Shown: piece by piece, positions 10,250 to 18,963 of the stretch
Position numbering within the stretch: position 1 is the first letter of the stretch
How the letters are laid out: every line of letters starts with the position of its first letter
DNA from: Hypoxylon rubiginosum
Lineage: Eukaryota > Ascomycota > Sordariomycetes > Xylariales > Hypoxylaceae
Direction: 5' to 3'
DNA length: 64,000 nucleotides
NCBI GenBank assembly: GCA_902806565.1
Contig: CADCXA010000024.1
Span: 558,001-622,000 of the forward strand
Notes under the pieces: model-generated
What the model was told of the DNA's origin: nothing
The model's input: the letters and a program-made list of their open reading frames with translations, nothing else
The model's database searches: none
Made by a program: the position numbers and the translations under genes

Positions 10250-11869
10250 TCATTCGGCAGCTCGTCGCTTCTCGATAACACGCATAACATCCGCAGCATT
10301 ATTAGCATCCCCCTTTCGCTTCTTGGGACCTCTCTTTCGCTTAGAGCTAGCCCCTCCGCCGTCGTCGCCTTCATCATCCTCGCGTCCCCATTCCGAGAAC
10401 TTGACTTTCGTCTCTTCGAAGTCCTCTTCGTCTTCAAATCTACTTGTTCCAAACCCCAAGTCCATATCGTCCGCATCGCGGTCGTTACTCTGCAGCATCT
10501 TTTTGTGTCGCTCTGCTTTGGCTTTAGCTGCCTTGTCATCTTCTTCCGTCAGCCTAGAGATAGGGTTGAGAGACGCTGCTTTCTTGAGCGCTGCTTGTAT
10601 TGCCGGGTCGGACATGGAAGGCGCCTTGAGCGATTCGGACGAGACCAATCCTATCTTGGAATCTTTAAAGTAGTTCCGCGACTCCGTTTTAGTGGCAGGG
10701 GGAGGTGGTGGCGGCATCGCAGCTTTGTCTTCCTTCTTAGCTTCAGATAATTGTGCCTTCGTTTCCGCAGATTCTTCGTCGGAATCATCGTCTTCGAGCC
10801 CTGCGAGGGGATCGTAGTCGTCACCCACGTCATCAAAGATGTTAACATCTTCGTCTTCTGGTTCTTCAACTTGCTTCCTATAATGCTCCGGGACTTCCAT
10901 GCCCAGGGGCTTGGCATTCTTATCCGGCATCATCGTCTCCTTTGCTTTTAATAATGCCTCTTCGGTTTCGGCTGCCGGCTGGATCTTTCGTACTTTGCGC
11001 TTCTCGTGGCCATCCTCGTCCACAACTATCAGCACTTCTCTCCCTTTGCTGTCCCGCTCTATTCTCGTGCCGGGGGGTTTTGCGCCAATCTTCTTGAACC
11101 TCGAACCCAGGCCGGTGTCTTCCTTTGCTTTCGCGGCATCTCTCGCAGCCTTCATCTCGGCGAGAATCTGGTCCCTCGTTCGCTTCTTAGATGGGTTCAA
11201 GGATGCGGTTGATAATTGCCCCTTTTTGGCCGCTTTCTCTTTCGTGACTGCAGCGATCTCCTTTTCCTCTAGCTCATCCAGTTCTTCATCGATATCGTCT
11301 TCCGGTTCGGAGTCTTCCTCCTCCTTCGTACCATCATCGCCGTAAACATTTTCGCCTTGCCGTACTCGTTCGAGTAGCTTACGATCGAGACCCTTCACTA
11401 AGTGGGTGCTAGATAGATCTCCACCAGCAATCTGACTCTGGAGTCTGTCGAATGTCTCTTGATCGATCTCTTCCTTCTTTAGGGATTCTTCTAATGCTTT
11501 TATCCGCGCAGCTCGTTCGTCTTCTTCTTCGTCGGTCCTATTCTGAGCTCGATCGACATAGCCCTCGGCGAGTTTGCTACCTTTCGGGTCGAAAGACTTG
11601 AATTTCTTGGATTGTTTATCGCCTCTATTTTGCTCTGCTACCTGTCGCGCAAACTCGGATTTATGTAGGCCTACTGAGCGCCTATATCAGTCAATAACGT
11701 GCGCACAGAACGTAGGATACTGGGGTGTAGTAGCTTACGGTGTCATGGGTATACTCGATCTTTGTCTAGATCCCAGCGATACCCCCCGCGGAGTGGCACC
11801 TGGTGATGCGCCATTGCTTGGTTTGGGAGTGTTTGCGGCAACAAGCCGACGAAACTGTTCGTTGTTCAT
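10250..11869 (-). CDS. RED/IK-type splicing factor (RED N-terminal domain)
   Basis: Two exons: 11869-11739 and 11681-10250, with a 57-nt intron starting GTAAGC and ending ATATAG. The product is 520 residues. The start MNNEQFRRLVAANTPKPS is followed by a basic exon 2 start RSVGLHKSEFARQVAEQN and then THLVKGLDRKLLERVRQG near residue 140. That last string is the hallmark of the RED protein N-terminal domain (human IK/RED, plant SMU2), a component of the spliceosomal B complex that pairs with SMU1. The rest is charged and probably disordered: blocks of Asp/Glu, a PPPPPP run, a YDPLAGL motif and a Lys/Arg-rich tail (KRKRGPKKRK) that looks like a nuclear localisation signal. The role in pre-mRNA splicing is inferred from family membership. 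It diverges from REV1 across about 0.7 kb. Confidence 0.87.
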
Positions 11870-11883
11870 CGGTGGTGGGTTGC

Positions 11884-11967
11884 GATGAGGTCTAGAAGGT
11901 ATGCGAGGAGGTCTACAAGGTATGCGATGAAGTCTAGAAGGTATGTGATGAGGTCTTCAAGGTATGC
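11884..11967. repeat. Four 21-nt tandem repeats just upstream of the RED-like start codon
   Basis: Units start at 11884, 11905, 11926 and 11947. Each is a variant of GATGAGGTCTAGAAGGTATG plus C or T, with 2-4 differences between copies. The array begins 15 nt upstream of the start codon of the minus-strand RED-like gene, so it probably lies in its 5' leader. Confidence 0.85.
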
Positions 11968-12156
11968 GCTTGAGAAAAATAGACCCGCCATATGAATTTG
12001 CCTCCTATTTGTAGGGCTGAGAGAGTTGAATATTTTATATGATCCAGGTACGTAATTTTGAAGGTAGCAGTAGCAATAGTTGACTGGCAGACTGGTATGT
12101 ACAAAGATCGAATAACGCGGCTAGTGCGGGTTTCAATGGATGGGGCTTTCGTGGCG

Positions 12157-12186
12157 CTGTGGCTGTGGCTGTGGCTGTGGCTGTGG
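12157..12186. repeat. GTGGCT hexanucleotide microsatellite
   Basis: About five consecutive GTGGCT units, in non-coding DNA between the RED-like gene and REV1. Confidence 0.75.
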
Positions 12187-12580
12187 CGTTCCCTCCCTTT
12201 GCAGCTTTGATGTTTGATGCCTGATTCCCCATTAAACCTGCATGCGGTCACGGGACGACGTGACGTCTACCCGCGTCCTATTTAGCAGCATCATCCTAGA
12301 ACGCGTTTCCCGCCCACGCCGCTTTCAATGGGAAATGGGAAATGAGACTAAGTAAATTTGGTATTTGGTATTCATGGTCACTCAGATCTTGATACCTCTT
12401 AAGGACTTCGAGGGGCCTAAAACATCAATTCACCTATTTTGTTCCATACGAACTGCGGCTACAAATCCATCGTTTCCAAGATGACCTACCGAAAGACCGC
12501 CACAGGCCGTCGAGTAGATTTTATCGAAACTAAAGACAAAGACACCACTGATTTAGAGCCTAACTTATGATCGCATCAAA

Positions 12581-15500
12581 ATGGGGAGTCGACTTGATAG
12601 TAACTCTAATGCCGTGCGGAAACGCATAGAGAGCCACGCATTCTCGGACGAGGCGGGCGAGGAGTATGAAGGTAGCGCCTTCGGAGGTTTTGGAGACTAC
12701 TTTCGTCGCAAGAAGATCAAATTACAAAACCTCGACTCCGAGCTACGAACTTCCTCAGGAGAGAACCCTCAGATCTTCAAGGGGGTGGTCGCGCATATTA
12801 CAGGCTACACCCAACCACCGCTTCACGTTCTTCACCGAGAGCTGGTTCAACATGGCGCCGGATTTCTTCAATATTTGGATTCCAAAACCATGGCCACCCA
12901 TATCATAGCTTCCAGCCTACCGCCCAAGAAGATGGTCGACTTCAACAAGTACAGGATAGTAAAGCCCGCTTGGGTGACAGACTCCATCGCAGCTGGAAAG
13001 CTTCTCCCATGGTCGGATTACCGAGTGATAGAGGAAACCCCTAGACAGAAGACTTTGAGATTAAACGGAAACGGGCTATCTACACAGTCTAGCCCGCAAA
13101 AGTCACCGCTGGCGGGGTATCGAGAACAAACCGAGAACAGCTTCTATCTTAGCCAACTTAAGGATGTTGCGCATTCCATCAACGGAAGACACGTTGATGA
13201 TATTTCACCTAGTCGGCCAGAGCCAGTCGTGCGAAGAGGAGATGAATCTAGAGAGCCGACTTCGCCTTTAAGGTCATTGCGAGGCACCCGAGACGTACCG
13301 CTGAATTCTAGCAATGGAGACGACGATACGGTAATGTTAGTTGACTACATAGGACCTACGACCGAAATTCCGACTGAAAATTCGGCTTCTGAGGACCGGG
13401 GCGCAGCAGAAGAGGAGATTCAGGCCGAACCATCGATAGAGCAGCGGAAAGAGATGACTTCCGAGGAACATAATGCGCTGTTACTTCAAGATCCTCGAAT
13501 GAGAAAATCATCTACTGCAAATCCGGATTTCATTCAACAGTACTATTCCGAAAGCAGACTTCATCACCTGTCGACCTGGAAAGCAGAGTTGAAGTCGAAG
13601 ATGCAAAAGCTTGCAGCCGAGAAGGGCCCTCAAAAAAGGCCAATGAAGAGAAAACCAGGCGCGAGACGGTACGTCATGCATGTCGACTTTGACAGCTTTT
13701 TCTGTGCGGTTTCTCTGAAGAGCGCACCCGATTTCGTCGACAAACCTGCTGTCGTTGCGCACGGCACAGGAACAGGATCAGAAATCGCAAGTTGTAACTA
13801 CCCAGCAAGGAAGTACGGAGTCAAGAATGGGATGTGGATGAAGCGAGCTAAAGAGCTATGTCCTGATCTCAAGGTGCTCCCATACGACTTTCCAGCATAC
13901 GAAGAGGCCAGCAAGTTATTCTATGAGTGCATCCTGGAAATTGGTGGCATCGTACAGAGCGTCAGTATTGATGAGGCTCTAGTGGATGTCACCTCAGTAG
14001 TCCTATCTGCAGTTGGTTCAGACGGGTCCGGGGTCGATGAAGGCAGTATATGGAGAGAACAGGAGAAGGCGAACGAGATGGCACAAGCGTTACGGGATCA
14101 GATTAAGGAAAAGACGGGTTGCGCTGTTTCTGTTGGGATTGGTAGCAATATCCTCTTGGCAAAGGTTGCTCTTCGGAAAGCTAAACCCGCAGGTCAATAT
14201 CAGATCAAACCAGAAGAGGTGCTGACCTTCATTGGTAACTTGAAAGTCGATGACCTGCCCGGAGTTGCGTACAGCATCGCGGGCAAACTCGAGGAGATCG
14301 GGGTGAAGTACGTGAACGATGTCCGGCAAACAACCAAGGAGCGTCTCATCAATACCCTCGGGCCGAAGACGGGCGAGAAACTGTGGGAATACGCCCGTGG
14401 CATCGATCGAACCGAAGTTGGCGAGCAACCAATACGCAAGTCCGTCTCGGCTGAGGTTAACTGGGGTATCCGATTCATCAGCCAGGAGGAGGCCGAGGAG
14501 TTCGTGTTCAACTTGTGCAAAGAACTAGAGAAGCGTTTGCTTAATGAAGGGGTCAAAGGTAAACAGCTCACGATGAAGATCATGCGACGTTCGTTCGACG
14601 CACCGCTCGATCCACCGAAACATTTAGGACACGGCAAATGCGATACCTTCAACAAGAGTGTCTTGTTTGGCGTTGCGACCTACGACTATCAGGTGCTGGG
14701 AAAAGAGGCTGTCTCGATTCTCCGTTCCTACAAGTTTAGTCCTGGCGACCTTCGCGGTCTAGGTGTGCAGTTAACTAAGCTCGAACCACTCAAGACTTCG
14801 CTATCTGGTCCTGACAGCAGCCAGAAGAAGCTAAGTTTTGGGGCTTTCCGTGCTCCCGGCTCTGCCAGGAAGTCAGCTTTGGAACCAATACAAGATGGCC
14901 ATGGCTTAGAAGATGCGAGTTCAAAGCCAGGACGAGCCGATTCAGCAGACCCGATCACCGAGAGCCCCTTGACGCCTCGAAAACCCAAGCCAGATCCCCG
15001 ACACTCTATATTCACAATAACCCGAGCGAGCGAGACAGATGCCAAAGCAAACACCCCGTTAAACATCAGCGGAACCCAGTTCATCATGCCATCCAATCCA
15101 GATCCTGCCGTAATCGCGGAACTGCCCCCCGACATACGGAGCAGACTCATGAACCAAGGCAGCAGGTCCATATCAGAAACCCGCGACGACTCGCCGGCGG
15201 CTGCAAAGTCGAGGACGCAGAGCCCCGCACCCGCGGACGACGGAATCCCACCCGAGATCGACCCCGAGGTATTCAACGCCCTGCCGGACGACATGAAAGC
15301 CGAAGTCCTGGAGCAGTACCGGCCCCGGAGCAGGCAGCGGAGCGCGCTCCCGCAGTCGCCGCGCAAGGACCGCGTGATCCAGCCGCCCAAGCAGAGGACC
15401 CCGACGAAGCGCCGGGGCGGCGGTCCGTTCTCGCGGGCCCGCGAGAGACACGCCGACGCCAACGCCAAGGTCGTCCAGACCAACTTCCTATCCTTCAAGC

Positions 15501-16120
15501 GACCACAGCAGCAGCAGCAACAGCAAACCAACAACGCCGGCGGCCCGAGCGCCGCAGCAGATGACCTCGAGGAGATCGACCCAGCCTTCCTCGCCGAGCT
15601 ACCCGAAGACATGCGCAAAGAAGTCCTCGCAGACCACCGCCGCCGGCGCGCCCAGCGCTCCGGTCTCGACCTATCGAAACTGCAACAACAAAAGAACCCA
15701 CCAAACCCTCCCGCCCCCGCCGCTGGTAGTAACGGCCAAACACGTCTCCGCTTCCCCCCTCGCCCCGCCAAGCCCGCCTTCGCGGCCGACGGCCTGACGA
15801 GCGTGCCCGAGATCCGCGACATGCTCAGCGTGTGGCACCGCTCGACGCGCCACGAGGGACCCCACGCCCGCGACGTCGGCATGCTCGAGCGGTACCTGGC
15901 CCGCGTCGTCGCCGACGAGCGGGACATGGACAAGGCCGTGAAGCTGGTGCGGTGGCTAGAGTACCTGGTGGAGGATAGCCATGATGATGATCAGGAAAGA
16001 GAAGAAGAAGAAGTGATCGGGTCCCGCGGGAAAGACGCGTGGCGGGACGTCGTGGGGCAGGTCAAGCAGGAAGTGCAGAAGGCGGTAAAGTCTAGGGGGT
16101 TGGGACCGTTGGATATGTGA
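12581..16120 (+). CDS. REV1: DNA repair protein REV1 (translesion deoxycytidyl transferase)
   Basis: One intronless frame of 1179 residues. A BRCT domain spans about residues 60-152 (FKGVVAHITGY, ATHIIASSLPP, KPAWVTDSIAAGKLLPW). The Y-family polymerase core starts at YVMHVDFDSFFCAVS, where D369, F370 and D371 give the metal-binding Asp, followed by SCNYPARKYGVKNGMW. The catalytic SIDEA has D464 and E465. The little-finger domain runs to about residue 740. Three DP-x5-LP-x-D/E motifs follow at about 840 (degenerate), 892 and 1000. The last two (EIDPEVFNALPDDMKAEVL and its relative) match ubiquitin-binding motifs that recruit REV1 to ubiquitinated PCNA. A Gln run is encoded near 15509-15529. 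The end (about 1073-1150) fits the REV1 C-terminal helical domain that scaffolds Pol zeta and other inserters. Domain order and length are those of complete fungal REV1. Confidence 0.96.
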   Translation: MGSRLDSNSNAVRKRIESHAFSDEAGEEYEGSAFGGFGDYFRRKKIKLQNLDSELRTSSGENPQIFKGVVAHITGYTQPPLHVLHRELVQHGAGFLQYLDSKTMATHIIASSLPPKKMVDFNKYRIVKPAWVTDSIAAGKLLPWSDYRVIEETPRQKTLRLNGNGLSTQSSPQKSPLAGYREQTENSFYLSQLKDVAHSINGRHVDDISPSRPEPVVRRGDESREPTSPLRSLRGTRDVPLNSSNGDDDTVMLVDYIGPTTEIPTENSASEDRGAAEEEIQAEPSIEQRKEMTSEEHNALLLQDPRMRKSSTANPDFIQQYYSESRLHHLSTWKAELKSKMQKLAAEKGPQKRPMKRKPGARRYVMHVDFDSFFCAVSLKSAPDFVDKPAVVAHGTGTGSEIASCNYPARKYGVKNGMWMKRAKELCPDLKVLPYDFPAYEEASKLFYECILEIGGIVQSVSIDEALVDVTSVVLSAVGSDGSGVDEGSIWREQEKANEMAQALRDQIKEKTGCAVSVGIGSNILLAKVALRKAKPAGQYQIKPEEVLTFIGNLKVDDLPGVAYSIAGKLEEIGVKYVNDVRQTTKERLINTLGPKTGEKLWEYARGIDRTEVGEQPIRKSVSAEVNWGIRFISQEEAEEFVFNLCKELEKRLLNEGVKGKQLTMKIMRRSFDAPLDPPKHLGHGKCDTFNKSVLFGVATYDYQVLGKEAVSILRSYKFSPGDLRGLGVQLTKLEPLKTSLSGPDSSQKKLSFGAFRAPGSARKSALEPIQDGHGLEDASSKPGRADSADPITESPLTPRKPKPDPRHSIFTITRASETDAKANTPLNISGTQFIMPSNPDPAVIAELPPDIRSRLMNQGSRSISETRDDSPAAAKSRTQSPAPADDGIPPEIDPEVFNALPDDMKAEVLEQYRPRSRQRSALPQSPRKDRVIQPPKQRTPTKRRGGGPFSRARERHADANAKVVQTNFLSFKRPQQQQQQQTNNAGGPSAAADDLEEIDPAFLAELPEDMRKEVLADHRRRRAQRSGLDLSKLQQQKNPPNPPAPAAGSNGQTRLRFPPRPAKPAFAADGLTSVPEIRDMLSVWHRSTRHEGPHARDVGMLERYLARVVADERDMDKAVKLVRWLEYLVEDSHDDDQEREEEEVIGSRGKDAWRDVVGQVKQEVQKAVKSRGLGPLDM

Positions 16121-16615
16121 CATACAAGGACTGATGGATAAGTCTCTTATCAGGTATATATAAAAGCTCAACGAGCATCATGACGATGTCTTCACAAAAC
16201 TAAGAAATGCCTTGCCTTGCCTTAACCCAGCGAATGCTCTGACATAAATGGAAGACTGTAATTATTAAGCGTATCTATCTAGCGCTGCTTTAGAGAATGG
16301 ATGTCTTTCCATCGTACCATACTAACTAACTATCCCCAGCTCCCAAAGGACCTCAACCAATTAATACCCATTAATTCCCCCCCCAACTTGCTCCAGCTGT
16401 AGTAGTAATTCGAAAACCTGAATTGCCAACGAAAGAAAAAGGAACCTTTTCGGGACAACGCTGGGGGTTCAAGGAATGTGACGTGCTGGATCAGAGACCA
16501 GCACCAACGCTCGCACTCTTTAAGAAACAGAGACACGAGTTTGGAATATCAAAACGAAACAAACAAACAACGACCAACCACGGAAAACAACAAGATTCTC
16601 AACCGCGTTCTCAGT
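16121..16615. other. Convergent intergenic region
   Basis: 3' sides of REV1 and the WSC-domain gene. No gene or structured element is seen. Confidence 0.5.
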
Positions 16616-17407
16616 TTAGAGGAGTCCCGCACCAACGGCGAGGGTCAGGGCGAGCACGAGGACGCCCATGCCCACGGCCTGGAGCACGGCTTCGTCCTCG
16701 GGTGTGTTGTCCTGCCCGTTGCCGGATCCGTTATTGTCGCCGTTTCCGCTGTCTCCGCCGTCACCAGGGCTGTCGTCCTTCTGGGTGACATTGTAGACCG
16801 AGAGGGCGAGGTTGCCGCCGCAGGCCGTCACGTTGGAGCCGGCGCAGGGGGTGTCGCAGACGCCGTCGTGGAGGTGGAAGCTGTGCTTCGAGATGCCGCT
16901 GCCGCAGTAGCACTCGCGCGAGAACTCGATGGCGGCCACGGGCCAGCCGACGCCGCCGGGGCCCTTGGCCGGGTTCTTGGCCGTCTCGCAGTACTTGATG
17001 CACTTGGGCACCGTCATGGCGCGGGCCAGGTTCAGGTACGGGCCGTCGAGGGCGTGGGGCTGGCCCGGCAGCTCCGTCGTGTCGGTCCAGCACCCGGCGT
17101 ACTTGTACACGGGGTCGTCGTCCACAATGTGCAGGGTGCCGTTGCGGAGGCTGTCGCTGTCGACGTCGTCCGTGGCTGCGGGGCTGTTGTAGGTGCTGTT
17201 ACCGATGGCTGTAGTCGGCACGGGCATTTTGGTGGTTATGGTGGTGATGAAGGTTTTGGTGGTCATCTCCGGCACTACCCCGTGCGTGTGCGTGGAGGAG
17301 GCCTGCGTGGATGAGGCGTGCACCAGAGAGGGCGTGCAAGAGAGGAGTGGAATGGCGGCCAGCGTGAAGAGGCTGGCGAAGCCGACTGGGGTGCTGTGAG
17401 GTGCCAT
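16616..17407 (-). CDS. WSC-domain cell-surface protein, probably GPI-anchored
   Basis: A single exon of 263 residues. Residues 1-31 form a signal peptide with hydrophobic core FASLFTLAAIPLLSC. A Thr/Ser-rich stretch (32-80) is a likely O-glycosylation region and NST, NGT, NVT sequons follow. A WSC domain spans about 101-205: YKYAGCWTD, then MTVPKCIKYC, ECYCG, CDTPC and ACGGNLALSVY, with the eight cysteines expected for this carbohydrate-binding module. A Gly/Asn/Asp-rich linker precedes a C-terminal hydrophobic tail (VGMGVLVLALTLAVGAGLL) with no basic cytosolic residues after it. That ending favours a GPI anchor over a WSC-type stress-sensor transmembrane segment. The protein likely sits in the cell wall or at the plasma membrane. 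A single-pass protein without a cytosolic tail cannot be excluded. Confidence 0.88.
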   Translation of the reverse strand: MAPHSTPVGFASLFTLAAIPLLSCTPSLVHASSTQASSTHTHGVVPEMTTKTFITTITTKMPVPTTAIGNSTYNSPAATDDVDSDSLRNGTLHIVDDDPVYKYAGCWTDTTELPGQPHALDGPYLNLARAMTVPKCIKYCETAKNPAKGPGGVGWPVAAIEFSRECYCGSGISKHSFHLHDGVCDTPCAGSNVTACGGNLALSVYNVTQKDDSPGDGGDSGNGDNNGSGNGQDNTPEDEAVLQAVGMGVLVLALTLAVGAGLL

Positions 17408-18620
17408 TGTGCTTCTACACTCGGAGATAGATGTTATGGTTATGGTGTATGTTTGAAAGTGAAGAGGACTTGTCTCCTAAAAATGACGAGAACTAGAGAA
17501 CAATGTGGAAGGCTACGGTTCTCGGCCTGGTCGTTCAAAGCTGGCTGTTTCTCTGAGAGACGAGTAATTGACTGAAGTCCTCGTATGAATGTTGATCGTA
17601 AGATGATGCTCTTGAGCAAGAATAGTTGTGGTAACAAAAATGGTGATGGAAACGCGATGATTCTTTGGAATGCTAACGTTGTCTGTTGATGTAAAGAAGA
17701 AGAGAAATTCTCGTTCGGGGTCGAGAGGAAAAGTAGACGTGCTCCCCCCTATCCATCAAAGAGTAAGAGCGATATGATGCCTACCTGGGTAGGCAATGGC
17801 TATGAGGTAAACACATGAATATGAGGAAATAGGCACCATGGCCCCTCCACCCATTGCCCACCACCTGCTACCCATCACTATCGACTAGACTAGTAGAGAA
17901 GCTGCAGGGAATGACAAGCCTCTAGCCACGATAGCTTGCAGCTATGAAGGGTGACGTTGCTCTTTTCGTTCTTATCCTTTTCGCCTTCTAGAACTCATTG
18001 ACTAGAGCTAGACCTTGCTCTTCCTGGGATCGAGGAGGAAGTATCCCCTGCCATGTTGCCAGAAAACCTCATCTGCCTTCCCTACCTTCATTTCTAGCAC
18101 CTGAAGCTTCGGGACAGAGAAAGCATGATGCTTCTCCTGTAATACTAGGGGCATAAACTAATGTAGGTGAACAGGCTAATGGCAGTATCGAGCTCATCGA
18201 GCTCATCGAGCAGTGTTCTGTTCCTATAACCCATGAGTGCCTGCAGTGATTGAGACTTATAGAAGTACATAGCAGTGTGTGGTCTCCCCTGCTTCTTTGC
18301 TATTCGAGCAGGAAGAGTTGCGATAAATATGTACTAACAAGAAGGTCAAAGTAGTACATACTACAGTATCTAATCTGATAGTTCAGGTGAGATAGTAATC
18401 ACCCACTCACTGTTACTTCTATATGAGCTACGCTCACATATTGAAGGATATCGCAGATGTAAGCAGAGCCATACCACTTACGGAATGCTTGCTGTCAAAA
18501 TAAAGTGATACCGTACCATCTATGACTCAGAGCAGCTGGACCGAGTGTAACGACTGGAGCCACAACCATTAAATAGGGGATTCAAGATGCACTTATCACA
18601 CAATACCGACGGTAAGCGAC
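17408..18620. other. Long promoter-side intergenic region of the WSC gene
   Basis: 1.2 kb without a supported gene. It contains a short tandem ATCGAGCTC repeat at 18187-18210 (two and two-thirds copies). The rest is unremarkable. Confidence 0.5.
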
Positions 18621-18691
18621 AGCACCTTGGCGCAATGGAAGCGCGCCGTACTCATAATTCGGAGATACCCCGATCGATACGGGGAGGTGCT
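18621..18691 (+). tRNA. tRNA-Met-like gene (anticodon CAT), with two deviations
   Basis: A 71-nt cloverleaf can be drawn. The acceptor AGCACCT pairs fully with AGGTGCT. The D stem is GCGC/GCGC around loop AATGGAA. The anticodon stem CCGTA/TTCGG carries loop CTCATAA with anticodon CAT at 18653-18655. The T stem is CCCCG/CGGGG. A TTTTT run at 18702-18706 can serve as the Pol III stop. The body resembles fungal elongator tRNA-Met. Two features are off: a T-T mismatch in the anticodon stem and A instead of T at the first T-loop position (ATCGATA rather than TTCRANN). It may be a degenerate copy rather than a working tRNA. There is no intron. Confidence 0.65.
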
Positions 18692-18963
18692 ACTCTCAAC
18701 CCTTTTTGTTTCCATTAGAAGCCTCCTTTTTGTTTATAATAAATCTGAAGGGCATCGTGGTTGGGCCAGGTGCCTCCCAGTCCTGAAAGAGGCTGCAAGT
18801 GGGCGAAGCCGAGAAAGCCACAATAGTTAACAGAAAGAGTACCTACCGGAAGAAATTCTGTTAGCCTGTATCAAATATAGGTACCGAAATATTAAAGCCG
18901 GGGTTTTTATTCCGTACAAGGCTTTGCTCGACGGCAAGCTTATATACAGCATGGCCACATTCA

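Larger units (their letters stand above)
11870..12580. promoter_or_regulatory. Divergent promoter region between the RED-like gene and REV1
   Basis: A 711-bp head-to-head region. It holds a four-copy 21-nt tandem repeat in the leader of the RED-like gene (11884-11967), a GTGGCT hexanucleotide run near 12158-12186 and no gene of its own. Confidence 0.5.

Noticed and set aside
14728..15933. 401-codon antisense frame inside REV1
   Set aside because: Ser/Arg/Gly-rich shadow of a highly confident gene; no features of its own.
16423..17314. Overlapping plus-strand frames (121 and 278 codons) at the WSC gene
   Set aside because: Val/Ala/Gly-rich shadows of the WSC gene on the minus strand.
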